Assembly (NCBI GenBank): GCA_012845835.1
Contig: JABAKD010000016.1
Span: 15,765,625 to 15,829,624, forward strand
Source: Undaria pinnatifida
Lineage: Eukaryota; Sar; Phaeophyceae; Laminariales; Alariaceae
Reading direction: 5' to 3'
Length of the DNA: 64,000 bases
Numbering within the stretch: the stretch's first letter is position 1; every line of letters starts with the position of its first letter. This document shows positions 22,150 to 34,800 of this stretch, in pieces. The notes below the pieces were generated by a model. It made no database searches and was not told the DNA's origin. It saw only the letters and a list, made by a program, of their open reading frames with translations. Both the position numbers and the translations under genes were made by a program.

Positions 22150-22404
22150 GCTACGGTAGGGGGGGTACACCCATTTTCACTGGTGTGTTTGAGCCACTCG
22201 CACGAGTAGCTCTGTGCCCTACGGATGAAGATGGTTTAGGAACTTGGTTTGCCGCAGCTTAGATCACCTTTGCATTGCGGATTGATTTCGTCAATGTAAA
22301 ACATAAAGAAAACGTAAGATTGCATAAGAACAAAGGGGTTACTCGCGCGAGTGACCCCTAGCCACTGAAATTAAAGGCCCAAAAGGGGACCCCCCTACCG
22401 TAGC
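22150..22404. mobile_element. MITE with CTACGGTAGGGGGG termini
   Basis: GGCTACGGTAGGGGGG at about 22149 is repeated inverted as CCCCCCTACCGTAGCC ending about 22404. Just inside, CACTCGCACGAGTAG (left) mirrors ACTCGCGCGAGTGA (right). A related right half with CTACTCGCGCGAGCGACC and CCCCCCTACCGTA is at about 33538-33600. No coding content and no clear target duplication. Confidence 0.55.
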
Positions 22405-22853
22405 CTGGGTCAGGGACACGCTGGCTGGCTTGGCTTCGGCTATCAATACATTGAATAGCCAAAATGGCAAAACGGAAAAAGGAACAAAATCCCAGCCAAT
22501 CACAGCATCGGAAGCATGTCGTTATCTCGCCGCGTTATTAGACACACCTGAAACTAAAACACTGCAAAACAAGGACTGCAACCTGCTGTGCTGCTGCTGT
22601 GGAGTAGGGTGCTCTGTGATCCCTTCCGCGTGGGCTAGAGTGCCACCATACTTGTGACATCTTCTTGATCTCTCCCCGGGACTGAGTCTCTCTTGGTGGA
22701 ATCGTATCGATTGGTTTGGCAAGCGAACCCATAAACTCTAAAGAGAACCAACCACCAACCACACTTTGAAAACAAGACGGACTGAGACTGCTGTTTGTCC
22801 GCGAGCGTCCGCGTCTGGACTGGCGTTGTTTGAGTTGAGTGCCCGCCCTGAGT

Positions 22854-25800
22854 ATGAGCACTGCTGCCGTGGAAGGCGAGGAGGGGGGAGAAGCGGATGA
22901 GAGGGCCATGTCGGCCTGCTTATTCGAGGCTGCGATCCTGCTGGGCTCGAGCACTCTGTTCTATAAGTTCGCATGGTGAGCTAAAAAGATCAAGTCGTAT
23001 TTTATGGAAACACGAGTATAAAATGTTGCGCGTGAAGCCGCCCGATTTCCCGCATGGCGTATGCATGATACTTTGCTTAGTTAGGTACATGCGTACCAGA
23101 GTGTATACTGCCTATATTGTGTAGAATACCTCAACGTACATACAGCAGTAAGAGCACTATGATACCGCAGTGCCTCGTTCAGCAGTGCCTCGTACGTATA
23201 TGCCAGGTGCCGGTATCAATCATTGACGGTATGCAGGAAGAGTACGAGAAGTGCAGGGAGCGCTGAAAAAGATTACACTAAAAAAATTGAAAATTTAAGA
23301 AAATGGGTGTGAAAGGAAGAGCTCCAACACTAGTCTAGACTACTTGCTACGTACATTGCCACAGGCCCGATCGACGCCCACCCAATGTGGCGCATAGTAA
23401 GAAATGCCCGGATCATGGTTTACTCGTTGCAAACGCGAGGGGCTTGTGAGATTGTGACTGGGTGGATTCGCGCGGATCATCACACGTACAGCATACCAGA
23501 GTTATTAGTGTGAGTATGATTACCGTGTCATGCTATGTGCTGATGGCGTACAAACATCATATAATTTCCATTGGAATCGTGCAGCACGGCAGAGGACGCC
23601 GCTGTTGGGGCTTGGGCGCCGCGAAAGGCGGGGCATAGCAACAGGAGGGTAGTGCTGTTCGGTTGCCGCTGACCTGTACAAAGTCAGCGTGAAGTGTGGA
23701 CTTGCGGTACGATAAAAGTAAGAAACGAGAACTATGGAAACGGTTGGATTTGAGCCGGGAAAAAATAAGAAGCCACAATTTAAGAAATTCTGCTGGTGAA
23801 GCTGGTGAGGGAACACGCAACTAAAACTTTGAGCATGGACGCCAAATTGACTTTTTGTTAGCACCGGGTGCCCTCTGCATACACAAGGAGCACAGCGCGG
23901 ACTGCTGCGGCCGGTAGATGGCTCTCTTGTCGTTGGTATCTGCAAGTTTCTAGACGTGTCCCTCATGATTCAGAGTCATGCCTCACACACAAGTGCATGA
24001 GCCTCTTCTCTGTAAATATACTACAAGTATGTGTGCCGTAGTTGGCGTGCTCTCCAACCCCGCTTAGGAAACCCCGGAAATATAATAAGCCCTGCAGGGC
24101 CGCTGCAGCAAGCTGCCTTAACACAGCCCGCCGGACAGACAGGCTTTCAGTTACTATTTACATGCTGTTGTCCGTGGACTTCATCGCTTCCCGCACAGGG
24201 ATTGCGCGTCTCCCCCGAGCCTGCTTGCGCTGACTTTTTCCCCATCTACTGCCTGCGCGATAATACTGTCGAAATGTTACATGTGAAAATTCTGGTTCAG
24301 CCGCGCTATAGACTATACCTGGTATGCTGTGTGACAGGGGCGTGCCTTGCCAAAAGCATTACCCAAAAACTTGCTGGAGAGCTGGTGTAAGAGAGCTGGT
24401 GTGAGGCGGAAAACAAAGCGGAGACACAAACACTTCAAACCATTTGGCGCCCATTCGTCTCGACAAAAAAACACGATAAATGCGATTTTACCAATTGGAT
24501 TTTGCCATCCGTGGAGGAAGAATGTGCAGCTAAACCGCGGATGAAACGTAGTACATGTAAGGAAAGCTCAATTGGCAAAGGTAGTAGCCAGACCTTAGCC
24601 GAATCCGGAGAAGGATTCGGACGGCATGACATGCGCCGCGACCGCTGAAGGATGGGAGACGAATTCCGTTTGTTTGTTAAGTGGAACAACAAGATGCCGT
24701 ATGTCGGGACGGTAGATGGTGGGAACAGAGACCGAGGTCGCCGTCGGGAACGAAATGCACTTGGGATTCCCGTTCCCGTCCCGACCCGTTCTCGACCCGA
24801 CCACAATTTCCCGACCCGACCAGACCGCGCGTACCCTTGGTTTTTTTTTCGTGGCCGTTTAAAATTTGGAGATTCTTCCGAGGAGGCGGCGTTTTTTAGG
24901 AGGGGATTTCCTTCTGTAGCCCATGTCACAAATAATTGAGATATGTTCGCGTATAGCGTGGCCGAAGACCGTTAGAAGTCTATGGCAACCAGATCATTGC
25001 AGACACCCACAGCAGTCGCAAGAGAGGAGCAGCGCCAGAAGCGAGATGTAGTCGAGAGAAGGAGACCTACAGCCCCTCAACAGCAGCAGTGTAGTGTTAC
25101 GTTGGCACGGCAGCCGAACAGTGCTTGGATGCAAATAGCAGAGTAAACTCGAAGCCGCGTACAGGGTTATTGCCAGGAAGGCTGAGTTCTGTATGGTGTA
25201 GTCGAGAGAAGAAGACCTACAACCCCTCAACAGCGCAGTGTAGTGTTAGATTGGCACGGCAGCCGAACAGTGCTTGGATGCAAATAGCAGTGGATGCAAA
25301 TAGCAGCGCAACCTCAAAGCCACGTACAGCAGTATTGCAATAGGAACGAAGGCAGAGTTATGTGGGGTGTAGTCGAGAGAAGGAGACCTACAACCCCTCA
25401 ACAGCAGCAGTGGTAGTGTTAGGTTGGCACAGCAGCCGAACAGTGCTTGGGTGCACATAGCAGTGTCGGGGGGCGGCGACGCGCCCCCCCCCCAGCCCCC
25501 CCCGGGCCCTCGTCAGTGTGCGTCGCAATATGACCCACGAGTGATACGTTGGCACGGCAGCCGAACAGTGCTTGGATGCATATAGCAGTGTCGGGGGCGC
25601 GTCTTGCGCCCCCCCCCGAATCCCCTCCCCCGGGCCCTGGTCAGTGTGCGTTGGAAGGGTCCAGACAGTGTGCGTTGGAAGTCTCCCCGACAGTGTGCGT
25701 TGGAAATATAAATAGTGAATTTTCAATAACACGGCTGTGCTACACTTACCCGGTAGCAATTGCGGCAGTGCAGCCGACACTCAGGTGTTTGGGTGTCTTT

Positions 25801-28800
25801 GCATCGCGTGTTACGGCAGTTCAGTCATCGTTGGGGTTTCTGGGTGCCATTGCATGGCGCGTTACCACGCAGCCACCCTTTCCTCATACCCGGTCCCCCT
25901 TTTGACCGCTTTCTCAGGCTATGTTACCGAGAAATGCTGTTCGCAAACCCCAGCTTCGCGGCTGTGTTGCACTTAGTCGATAGCAGTTCGTGCAGTGCAG
26001 GCAACGTCGGGGTGTTTGAGTGCCCTTGTATCGCGTGTTACCAACACCGTCAGTCCTGCTCCATGCTCCTTGACCCTTCTCTCAGGCTGTACTACCGAGA
26101 AAGGCTGTTCGCGCACCACAGCTTCGCGCCGACGAGAGCAACGCCCAAGGGATCCTCGACGCCCGCTTGCGGCGACGGGACGCTCTCGCTGAGGGGGGCA
26201 GGACGGGCGTTCGCGGCAACCTTCGCCCTGTCCTGCTGCATTTTCGAGGCGGGTTGTTTTTTCGATGCTTGTCTGCACACGGCAACAGTGCGGTCTCATG
26301 TCGTTGGCCTATTCTCCCATGCGCGCAAGTAAAAGCAGCACCAGCAGCAGTGATAAGCAGCAGCGGCAGCACCAACGACCAGCTGCAGTAGTGAGAGCAG
26401 CGGCAGGAAGTTGGACGTCGTTCTACGTTCCGGGGCGTTGCTTGTTGTGCAAGTCTGCTCCTCGCTGTTAGATGCGGTTCCGTGCGGTGTTTCATCAACT
26501 TTGCTGTGTGCCCCGAGGCGAGATATCCCCGCGAGTCTGGAAGACCTCCACTAGGTGTGTGCTTCGTGCCTCATGCCGCACGTAGGCTGTAGAAAGGCGT
26601 CATGTTGCAAATTGTCGACGAAATCCTCGATCTCACAGCTGAAGCTTTTTAATATGTATAGATAATCTGTTTGGAGCCGCTCAAGATGCCCTTGCCATTG
26701 CGCAATGCTGGCTGCAGCGTGAGTCGTCCAAACTCCCACAATTGGTCAATTGTCGTGACACTCTGAGTTTGGGAGAACGTGATTATTGGAACGAAAAGGC
26801 GAAGGCGCAGAGGCAGGCGCAGAGGCAGGGGACGCGTCATACGCCGAGCACAAACCACGGGTTGTATCGGCAGGACCGATTTGTTGGCATACGACGAGAA
26901 GTGCATTGCGCAATGCAATCCGACGCAAAAGCGCAGCGGTGGAATACACACTACGACGTTGGGGTGATTTCGGAATCGAGACCTGACGTCTTCGAGTGGT
27001 TCAGTGACCCTGATTCGAGTCTTGCTACTCATACATAGACACGCTCATGCGCATACACTTTTATTTGTTGTTAAGGCTCTCATGTGAATGGGCAGGAAAT
27101 GATTATGCGCTTAGAACGATAACTGCCTTGGCTTGTGTGATGACGACATAACCTTCCGCGGGTGGTCGCCGCTGGCTGCCCCTGTCAAAGAATCGACGAC
27201 ACCCTCCAAGGGCTGGCGAAGGTTGCTTGCTGAATTTCGTGTTTTTTTCTTTGTTGTTTGCGACGTTTTTTTTTTATTACCACTGTTTGTGCGTTTGTTC
27301 GCGCTCAAAACTGTTTTTCTTCTCGCCAGTTGATCATCTTGGAGTTTGCGGGGCTGCTGAACCCTGCATCTATAGCTTTAGCGTGGAGGGCATGCCTGGG
27401 TCTTATGGTGGTCAGCCTTCACGGGGTTTTGCCGTTTCTTTTGGCGTTCGCGTGCCTGGGGGAAATAGGCCTCGGCAGGTGAGAGATGCAATAGTGCACT
27501 TACTGGACGAAGTTGATGGCCATAGTGCGTACTCTGAAAACCAAGTTTGCGTTGAAGGGGATGGTCGAGTGTTTTGTCAAACTGTGTTTTGCAATGAAGA
27601 TAATTGCTCGAGGCGTTTTCCCCAACTGTGTTCGCGTTGAAACGAATTGTTTGAATCGTTTTTCACAACTCGGTGGTTCCGAGATTATGTCGCATTACGA
27701 TACCGTGATACCGTTCACCTTGACAAACGTGTGTTCTCGATAATTCCATGAAGAGCGCGTGCGCCCTTGAGATGCCTGTCGCGACTCTGAGGTAAGTACT
27801 CTGTACAGGTTGCAGGTGTGAATCATGAGCCCTTGGCGTTCTTTTTGGGATAGCACTTGTTTGCCCGTGTTTCGTGGATGAGCCTTTGGCAAAATCGTTT
27901 AGATTGACACTTGATTGCCCATATGTTTATGCCTCCCCTAACTTGTCTCGCCCCCCTCGCGTTGAAGCCGGTCATCGTGCGTGGGCGCCCTGACGCTGCT
28001 GTCGATCGTCTTGGTCGTCGCATCGCGCATCGAAGGCCAAGATGGAGCCGAAGGTGTTATCGGGCGGTGAGAGCTCTGTACTTGCGGTGGTGGAGTCATG
28101 TAGAAGAGGATTAAATACCCCTTTTGGGAGCCAGACACCGCGACTGAAACAATCGACATGTATATGCGGCCCTAGCACCCGTCTAGCGTGAGGGCGCGCA
28201 TCACGCTGCAAACCGATCACCCCCTAATCCAGCAGCCGGCGTTGCTTCGCGTGGTCGATGCTGTAATTTGAGCCGCTATTTCGGCGCTTTTTTCGTTTTG
28301 AAATATCACAGGGATTACGCAAATCGGGTGCAATGTAACGGTATGCCGTCGTAAAGGTTGCGGTAGCAGTTGTAGTAGCGCCGTGTTGCATGTCATATAT
28401 CTAATTTGTTGAATCCGGTCGGCAAAACTCGGGTGTCCCGAATCCCGACCAGCGTGACAGTTGTAAAGTGTTTGCTTTTGCACGGAGCATGAAGGTCCAG
28501 CAGCGTGTCTGAGCGGGCGCCGTACATGCCTGCGGTGCTTGTTCGTCTTTTCTGCCCGGTCGGCGGTCCCCGCCCGCCCACAGCAGTTATATACTGCTTT
28601 GAGAAAAACCCGATGTTTTTGGAAACGAGCAGGGGTCGGCAGCGCTCGTGTCCCATATTGTATGGTTCGGTCGCTGGCGCTCATGTCTAAATATGTTGTG
28701 CTTTCGCACGCTGCTGACCTTCTCTCCCGTCCTGCGTCATGCGGTAGGCCGCGGGACGCCCTCTCCGAAGGAGGAGGAGTTGCTTTGCTCGATGGCTTAG

Positions 28801-31800
28801 CTTCTATCTTCTCGCTAGAGGTTAGTCCTTGGTGCCGCATTGTGACTTGCTTTTTTTGCGTGTCTCAGAGACACTGGTGTCTTCCCGCATAGGGACAACC
28901 TTTTAGCTTTTACTGTGGGGGGAAATTCGAGTATTGTCTTGGCAACGAAAGCTACAAAAGTCCTGCCTTCTTTCTGGTTCTGATGTGGTGACGAATTTCT
29001 CGCGCTTTCGTTGCCCTCTTTGGTGCCGCTCACGATTGTGCGGTGATGATTGACAGAGGAGGCCTGCCGTCGTTGTATTGCCTCAACATGGCCGCCTTTC
29101 GTTTTTTCTCTACGACTTTTTCTAGAGAAGAAGATTTTATTTCAGCAGGACATGCCTAGTGGACGCCATGTTCCTCTCTTTCGCCGGCCATTAGCACTAT
29201 TTTATAAATTGTGTCAAGTACGTCAGCTATGAGTTCGGTCAATTGAAAAGTCGATAGTCGTTTTTGCAAGCTGCTTGATACTCCGGTAGCGCGTTTTTAC
29301 AGATGTATTGCCTTTTGAAGGTACATGGCTCCATTTACACGGATTGCATCCAATTGATACGGCACCGGGATCGGACTAGAGACCCCTGTTTAGAAAGTTC
29401 GTCAAATCACTCGCGTGTGCATTCAAGGACGACAAACGAGAGTCACACCCACCGTTTTAGGACAATTTTTTTTTTAACCCTTCCTTCATTTTAAACGTGA
29501 TCGACAACAGTGCCAACACAGGAGGTGGGCCGACACCCGAAAGAAAATACTACAGGCATAAGCTAGCTCTCCCCCACCCCACCTTCATCGCCGGTTCTTA
29601 CCCGTTATGACCTTCCCCACGACCGTTATCATCTCGATTTTGTTGTTTGGCTCGTCCAGGCCGGCCTGGTGAGAGTGGGCGTCGTAGGCGTGGCGTCGCT
29701 CGCTCTTCTGAGCGGATTCGGGGCGGTCAACCTTCCTTACCAACAACTCGCCACGCTTTTGCGCAGGGTGCCCCTCAGGTCGGCGCGTGGTAGTGGTTCT
29801 ATTTTATGAAAAATGTTTCAAATCCGTCACATACAAGTTCGACCGAGTTAGTGGCCCATCCCCTCAGCTGTAGCGGCAGCGACAGTGTCTCCTGGGATGC
29901 TGTGCGGTGAGTTCGTGATATGCCGGTGATAAAAATATGGGAAGAGTGGACTGTCCTCGATGTCAATGTTTTTGTTGCGGTGTTCGGCTGTTGAAACGAA
30001 GCCTGGCGCTTGCTCCACCCCTTCTCGGAGCTGCGATTTGCTGTGCACACGAAGGCTCATTTCATTCTACGTTGTTGAAACAGGGCCGAGAAGCAGCAAT
30101 GCTGCAATGTTGTCGTTTCTATTTGTGTCCCAAAGACTGTCTTTGAACATTATGCCAAGCATGGCCTGTTGGACGCTCTTGATACATACCAAGTGGAAGC
30201 CTGTGTACTCGTCCGGCTGCCGACAGTGAAGGCTTAGGCTTTGCCTTTCTGTACGAGAAAAGTTGATGCTTGTCGTTTTTATGTGCGACTTTCGGTTGTA
30301 TCAGCCGTCCAGAAAGCTGAAAGGTCCAAATGCACTACACGTTTCTCTTTGATCAGAACCCTGCGTTTGGTACGAGAGGGACAAGGTCGAACTATTCATG
30401 GTACACCTATGGCAATTGCGCTACGTGCAATTTCATAAACATGTTTACTGATTATCCGACCCGATTCTTTTTAACAATAGTGTTGGTACGAAGAGTGATT
30501 GTCGCAATATAACGGCCAAATATCAGGCGTCGTCTCCCGCCTGACCTTGTAGGCTAGTGAATCATGCTATATAGCCAACATATAATAAGCCGTGAACTCT
30601 AATCTCGCAGGTTTCTTTTTATCTACAAGCGTGCGCGCTGGAGAAATAAAAATGACTGTGTAAGTTAGTGGGTAGTGTTATGTGCATCCAACAGCTATAT
30701 CCGCGACCAAACGATTGTTCTGTGCCGACAACAGCCTCGTCAGGTCTCGCGAGAGGCGAGCTAGGCTCACGCTTGCAGACATCGGCCAGCGCAAACGACG
30801 GGCGGTGATTGCCAGGGCAGAAGCGACTTCTCATAGCGGTGGGGGTGGCGCTACCGGGGTCGGCGGTGGAAGTGATGGGGCGAAATCGCTTGGGTGGGGT
30901 CTTATTGGTAGGGCAATTCAGGCGGTGACCTCCAGCCCATCGGGTAGGCATTCCGCCCAGCAGGCTGCTGAGGTGGGTGGCGCGGTACTTGGAGGGAACT
31001 ATTGAATGACCCTTATTGCGGACAGGACTTACGCTGTTGGACAGGGATCATTTGGAGGAAGACACGCCTTGTTCGCGCAATAGAGTACACATACGTATAT
31101 GTTATTGTCGTAGTTGACCCCACAGCCAAACCTTCTGCGGCAAAACCTTATCACCGCAGGCAGTCGCATGCTAAGCCTGCGCAATTGCTCGCTTTCGGCG
31201 CTGCTTGCTCCCCTTCTGAGGAGAATGAAGGCCGAGAGCGTGGTGCGCATGTAATGTATGCCGCCGTTTATTGCCACCGTAGCTACGGGACGATAATACG
31301 CGTCTCTTTCTCGCTTTGGTTCGTTGCCGCCGTCGCGCTCGCCGGCATTTTGGGGGGGCGTTCGATCGCAGGCGGAGACGGCTAGCCTGGAGCAGATAGC
31401 CCGGGAGCTCTTTCTCGAGATAGCTGATTGCCGAAGGGTGAGGACCGTCGGTTTGCGGGGCGTGGGAGGGGACAGCATGTGTTCGGAGGCGATGCATCAG
31501 CACGTCACTCCTTAAGAATCGCACTCGCGTTTTTGGGGACAAAACACTTAGGAGTAGTGTGGAACATGTTTTGTAGTTCAAACAGGACTAGAAGAGCTTG
31601 TATGAAAGTACGCAATTCACCGTGTACCCATTCCTAGGTCGCTGCTGTTTTTGGCTCATGGTTGTTTTTGGTAGCTCCGGCATGTGTTCTTCCAGTGTAT
31701 TATTTGACGTACCGGTGACTCCAACAGTTAATGCGGGGCGCCTTTACATACTAGGCACTCCACGCAATCGTCTTTGTCTTTGAATTTCTGTTCATGGGCT

Positions 31801-34800
31801 CCTTGCGTCTCGCGGCTGATGAACAGGTAGCGAGTACGCCACAGTGAATTGGAATCCCAAGAGTTGAAGGGGCTACAAAGTGAAAGGATAATTCTTCTAC
31901 ATCGTTTGACAACAGTACAATCTTGACCCACGAAATTCAGTCAGCGTCGATACGGATGTTGCTCCATGAGTTGGAGCCAATAGGGCTAGAAAAATGAGTT
32001 GCAGCCCCGATTTTTTGTGATTGTCCAACCAATCCGAAGCAAGAAAACATGGGTTGTGGGATTGAGACAGGGACAGGAGACCTCATCTAATCGCCTAAAT
32101 GCTCGCGTGATGGCGCAAAATCATAACCTTCGGTTCACGATTCCGAGGGACACGTCGCGACACCAAGAGTAGTACCAGCAGACGTTTGAATAACACGCCT
32201 ATCGTAACGTTCGCGTAAGCAACCGGTGTCAACAATAAACGATTGTAGTCGTCTTGCTACTGGTGTAGAGGAGACCCTAAAGACAGCATGACGCCGTTGA
32301 CCGCGCAACGTTCCCGACGTGCTGTTGGTACGCGTGCACCGCGTCGCCATGCAGATACAGGAGCAGCAACGGCGAGCACGCACCCCGATTGGGCGGGTCC
32401 TCGTGGGGTTCGGGTGAGAAAGCCGTGGGATGAGACTAGGATGTTAGATTTGGTTTCTTGGAGGCTAGGGGGTCGTGAAACGCCTTCGGTGGCAGCGTTC
32501 GGTTTTTGGTTATTACTTGAAACGTACCGAGACTCGTGCCACGGCGGGGATGCTCGTAATTGTTCCTCATATCCACACTTGAGCAGCTCTATACCTCACC
32601 AAAAAAAACGCCTTCGAGAAAATTCATGTGCTAAACCCGATGAACAATACCATGGTTTTGCTATTCTACACCCAAAATATTAATGTTGCATACGATGGCA
32701 CAAATTATATTCCGACGGTATTGGAATATGTGCCGGGGGACCACGCGGCACTCAACGTCATTAACGGTAGGGAAGCGATTCACATGCACCCCGCCTGTCC
32801 GCCCCACAAGCGGGTCTTAACAGGATGCTGCTCACACTTCATGCGACTCATCGAACGCCTCACGGCGCTTCGCGCTTGACGCAAGAAATGTCTCCCTGGT
32901 CAGTGAAAACCCGACGTGCTCCTTACCGGCATTGTGGGAATGCGAGGGTCTATGGTTTTAATACTACTGCCATGCATGATAGCGAGAACCCCATCCCCCC
33001 CCGCGCCCCCCCCAACCTACCCCTCGCGTCTTTCTCGTCGTTATTCGCTCCTGGACCAGTGCTGTGATGTTCGCCTACTGCCTTACGCGGTTATGGAAAG
33101 CTGGGGTAACAGTGCTGTGGGTACCTTACGCGTACGGAACTATGAAGGGCACGGCGGGCGGCGTAGAGGGGCCTGTGGATGACCCGGCGACTCGCTTGGT
33201 GCGCTTCGCCCTCAGCCGGCACCTGCTGGTCGACGCTGACCCAGAAGGATGGAGCGAGGTGAATCACAACCAAAAATGTTACGTTACGTAAAGGGGGGGA
33301 GGGTGTACTCATTTCATGCATGGCCGTAGTCGTAGGACCATGAACCAAAGACCCTCGCGTATTCCTGCAATGCCGGGACGGAGCACGTCGGATATTCGCC
33401 GACCAGGTAGGCATCGCTTGGGGTCACTTTTTGTTTTTTCTTTTTTTTAGCGGTTTCGTGATGATCACCGCCATGGTCATGGGCTTGCAGGCACCGCCAA
33501 AATGTGGTGGAAGCCCGCTTTGGGGTAACGTGCAGAGCTACTCGCGCGAGCGACCAAAACTCGGGAGTGAAAATGATAGTTTAACATCCCCCCTACCGTA
33601 TTCTGGGCCTCCCTGTAGACCTTCTCCGGTCGAGAGGCAGAATTTATTTTTCGAGGGATCGATTCTCCCGTGTTTTATGGTTGCCTCGTTCAAAAAGAGA
33701 CATGCCCGATTCGATTCCAGTCAGCGCACAAGCTTACTCCGGGAAGGAAGCGTCCGTTGCTGGAAATGGAGCGGGGGCGGCTCTGCGTTGTACTCGATGA
33801 TATTTCGCGCGACGTACCTTCCTGATGTGTGACGTACTGCGGTGTTTTTCGTGTTTTCACCCGTCTCGTTCCGATGTACCACGAGGCCGACGGTGAAAGC
33901 GTTGCAGGCGGGTACGGGCAGTACAACACAGCTCCTCAAAGTGCTCGATCGGGTGCTTGATATCCCGGTTTGCCGTGGGAGACAGACTGGCTGCACCTAT
34001 TTTGTCCTGTCGCCCTTTGTTCGCTTTATGCGAGGCTTTACTGCGCGCGCTTCGATCGAGGTGGCACTTTTTGGTCAAGTTATTCTACCGGAAGGCGCCG
34101 CTCAACTGGGGAACCAGCCAAAAAACTGTTCGGGGGTAGGGTACGAGCCATCCGGCGCTAGGGGTGCACCAGAAGTTTCTGAGCTCTTGCCATGAGGAGC
34201 TCAATACACCCGAAACATGACTTCGAAGGCGTTCCTTCGCGCACCCCGACCCACACTTCTACGCGGTAGTCTCAAACCAAATGCACCCGTAAAATGGTCA
34301 TGCTAACCCGATAGGTCCATACTTGAGGAGTTCAACCGCTCAGACACAATTAGTTGACCCAACAACTGCGACCCCTACCGTGCTATAGAGCTCCTCAACT
34401 GAAGAGCCTTGGAAAAATTTGGAGCATCCCTACCGTGGCATACGTCTTACGTCGTGCCCACTCGCTCCCGACGATCAGGTGTGCATCGACCCCCTTGTCC
34501 CCCGCTGCTTGGAACGCTCACCGCACCCTCTTTGTCGCTCCTTGTCCTTGTCGCAGTTGATATCCTTCGTCCTAATTGGAATCCTCGTGCTCCTGCAGAC
34601 GAGGGGTTTCCTCGTCGCGATGAAGACATTCTCCAGAGCTTCGATTATTAGCGGGTAAGTTGACGCGGTTTGGCCATGTCCGTATTGTAAATCGCCAGCA
34701 CTTCTGTCTCTGCCTGTCCGTGCTTAGTGTCAACCTGTTGGGTTGTTGTCGTCCTCGCCTTTGCTGAGATTATTACGTGCAATGCACTCCGTGATCTCGA

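Noticed and set aside
24740..24845. Another GGGTC hAT-like element (CCCGACCCG blocks)
   Set aside because: GACCCGACC motifs are present, but no CAGGG terminus or array periodicity could be found; too weak to call.
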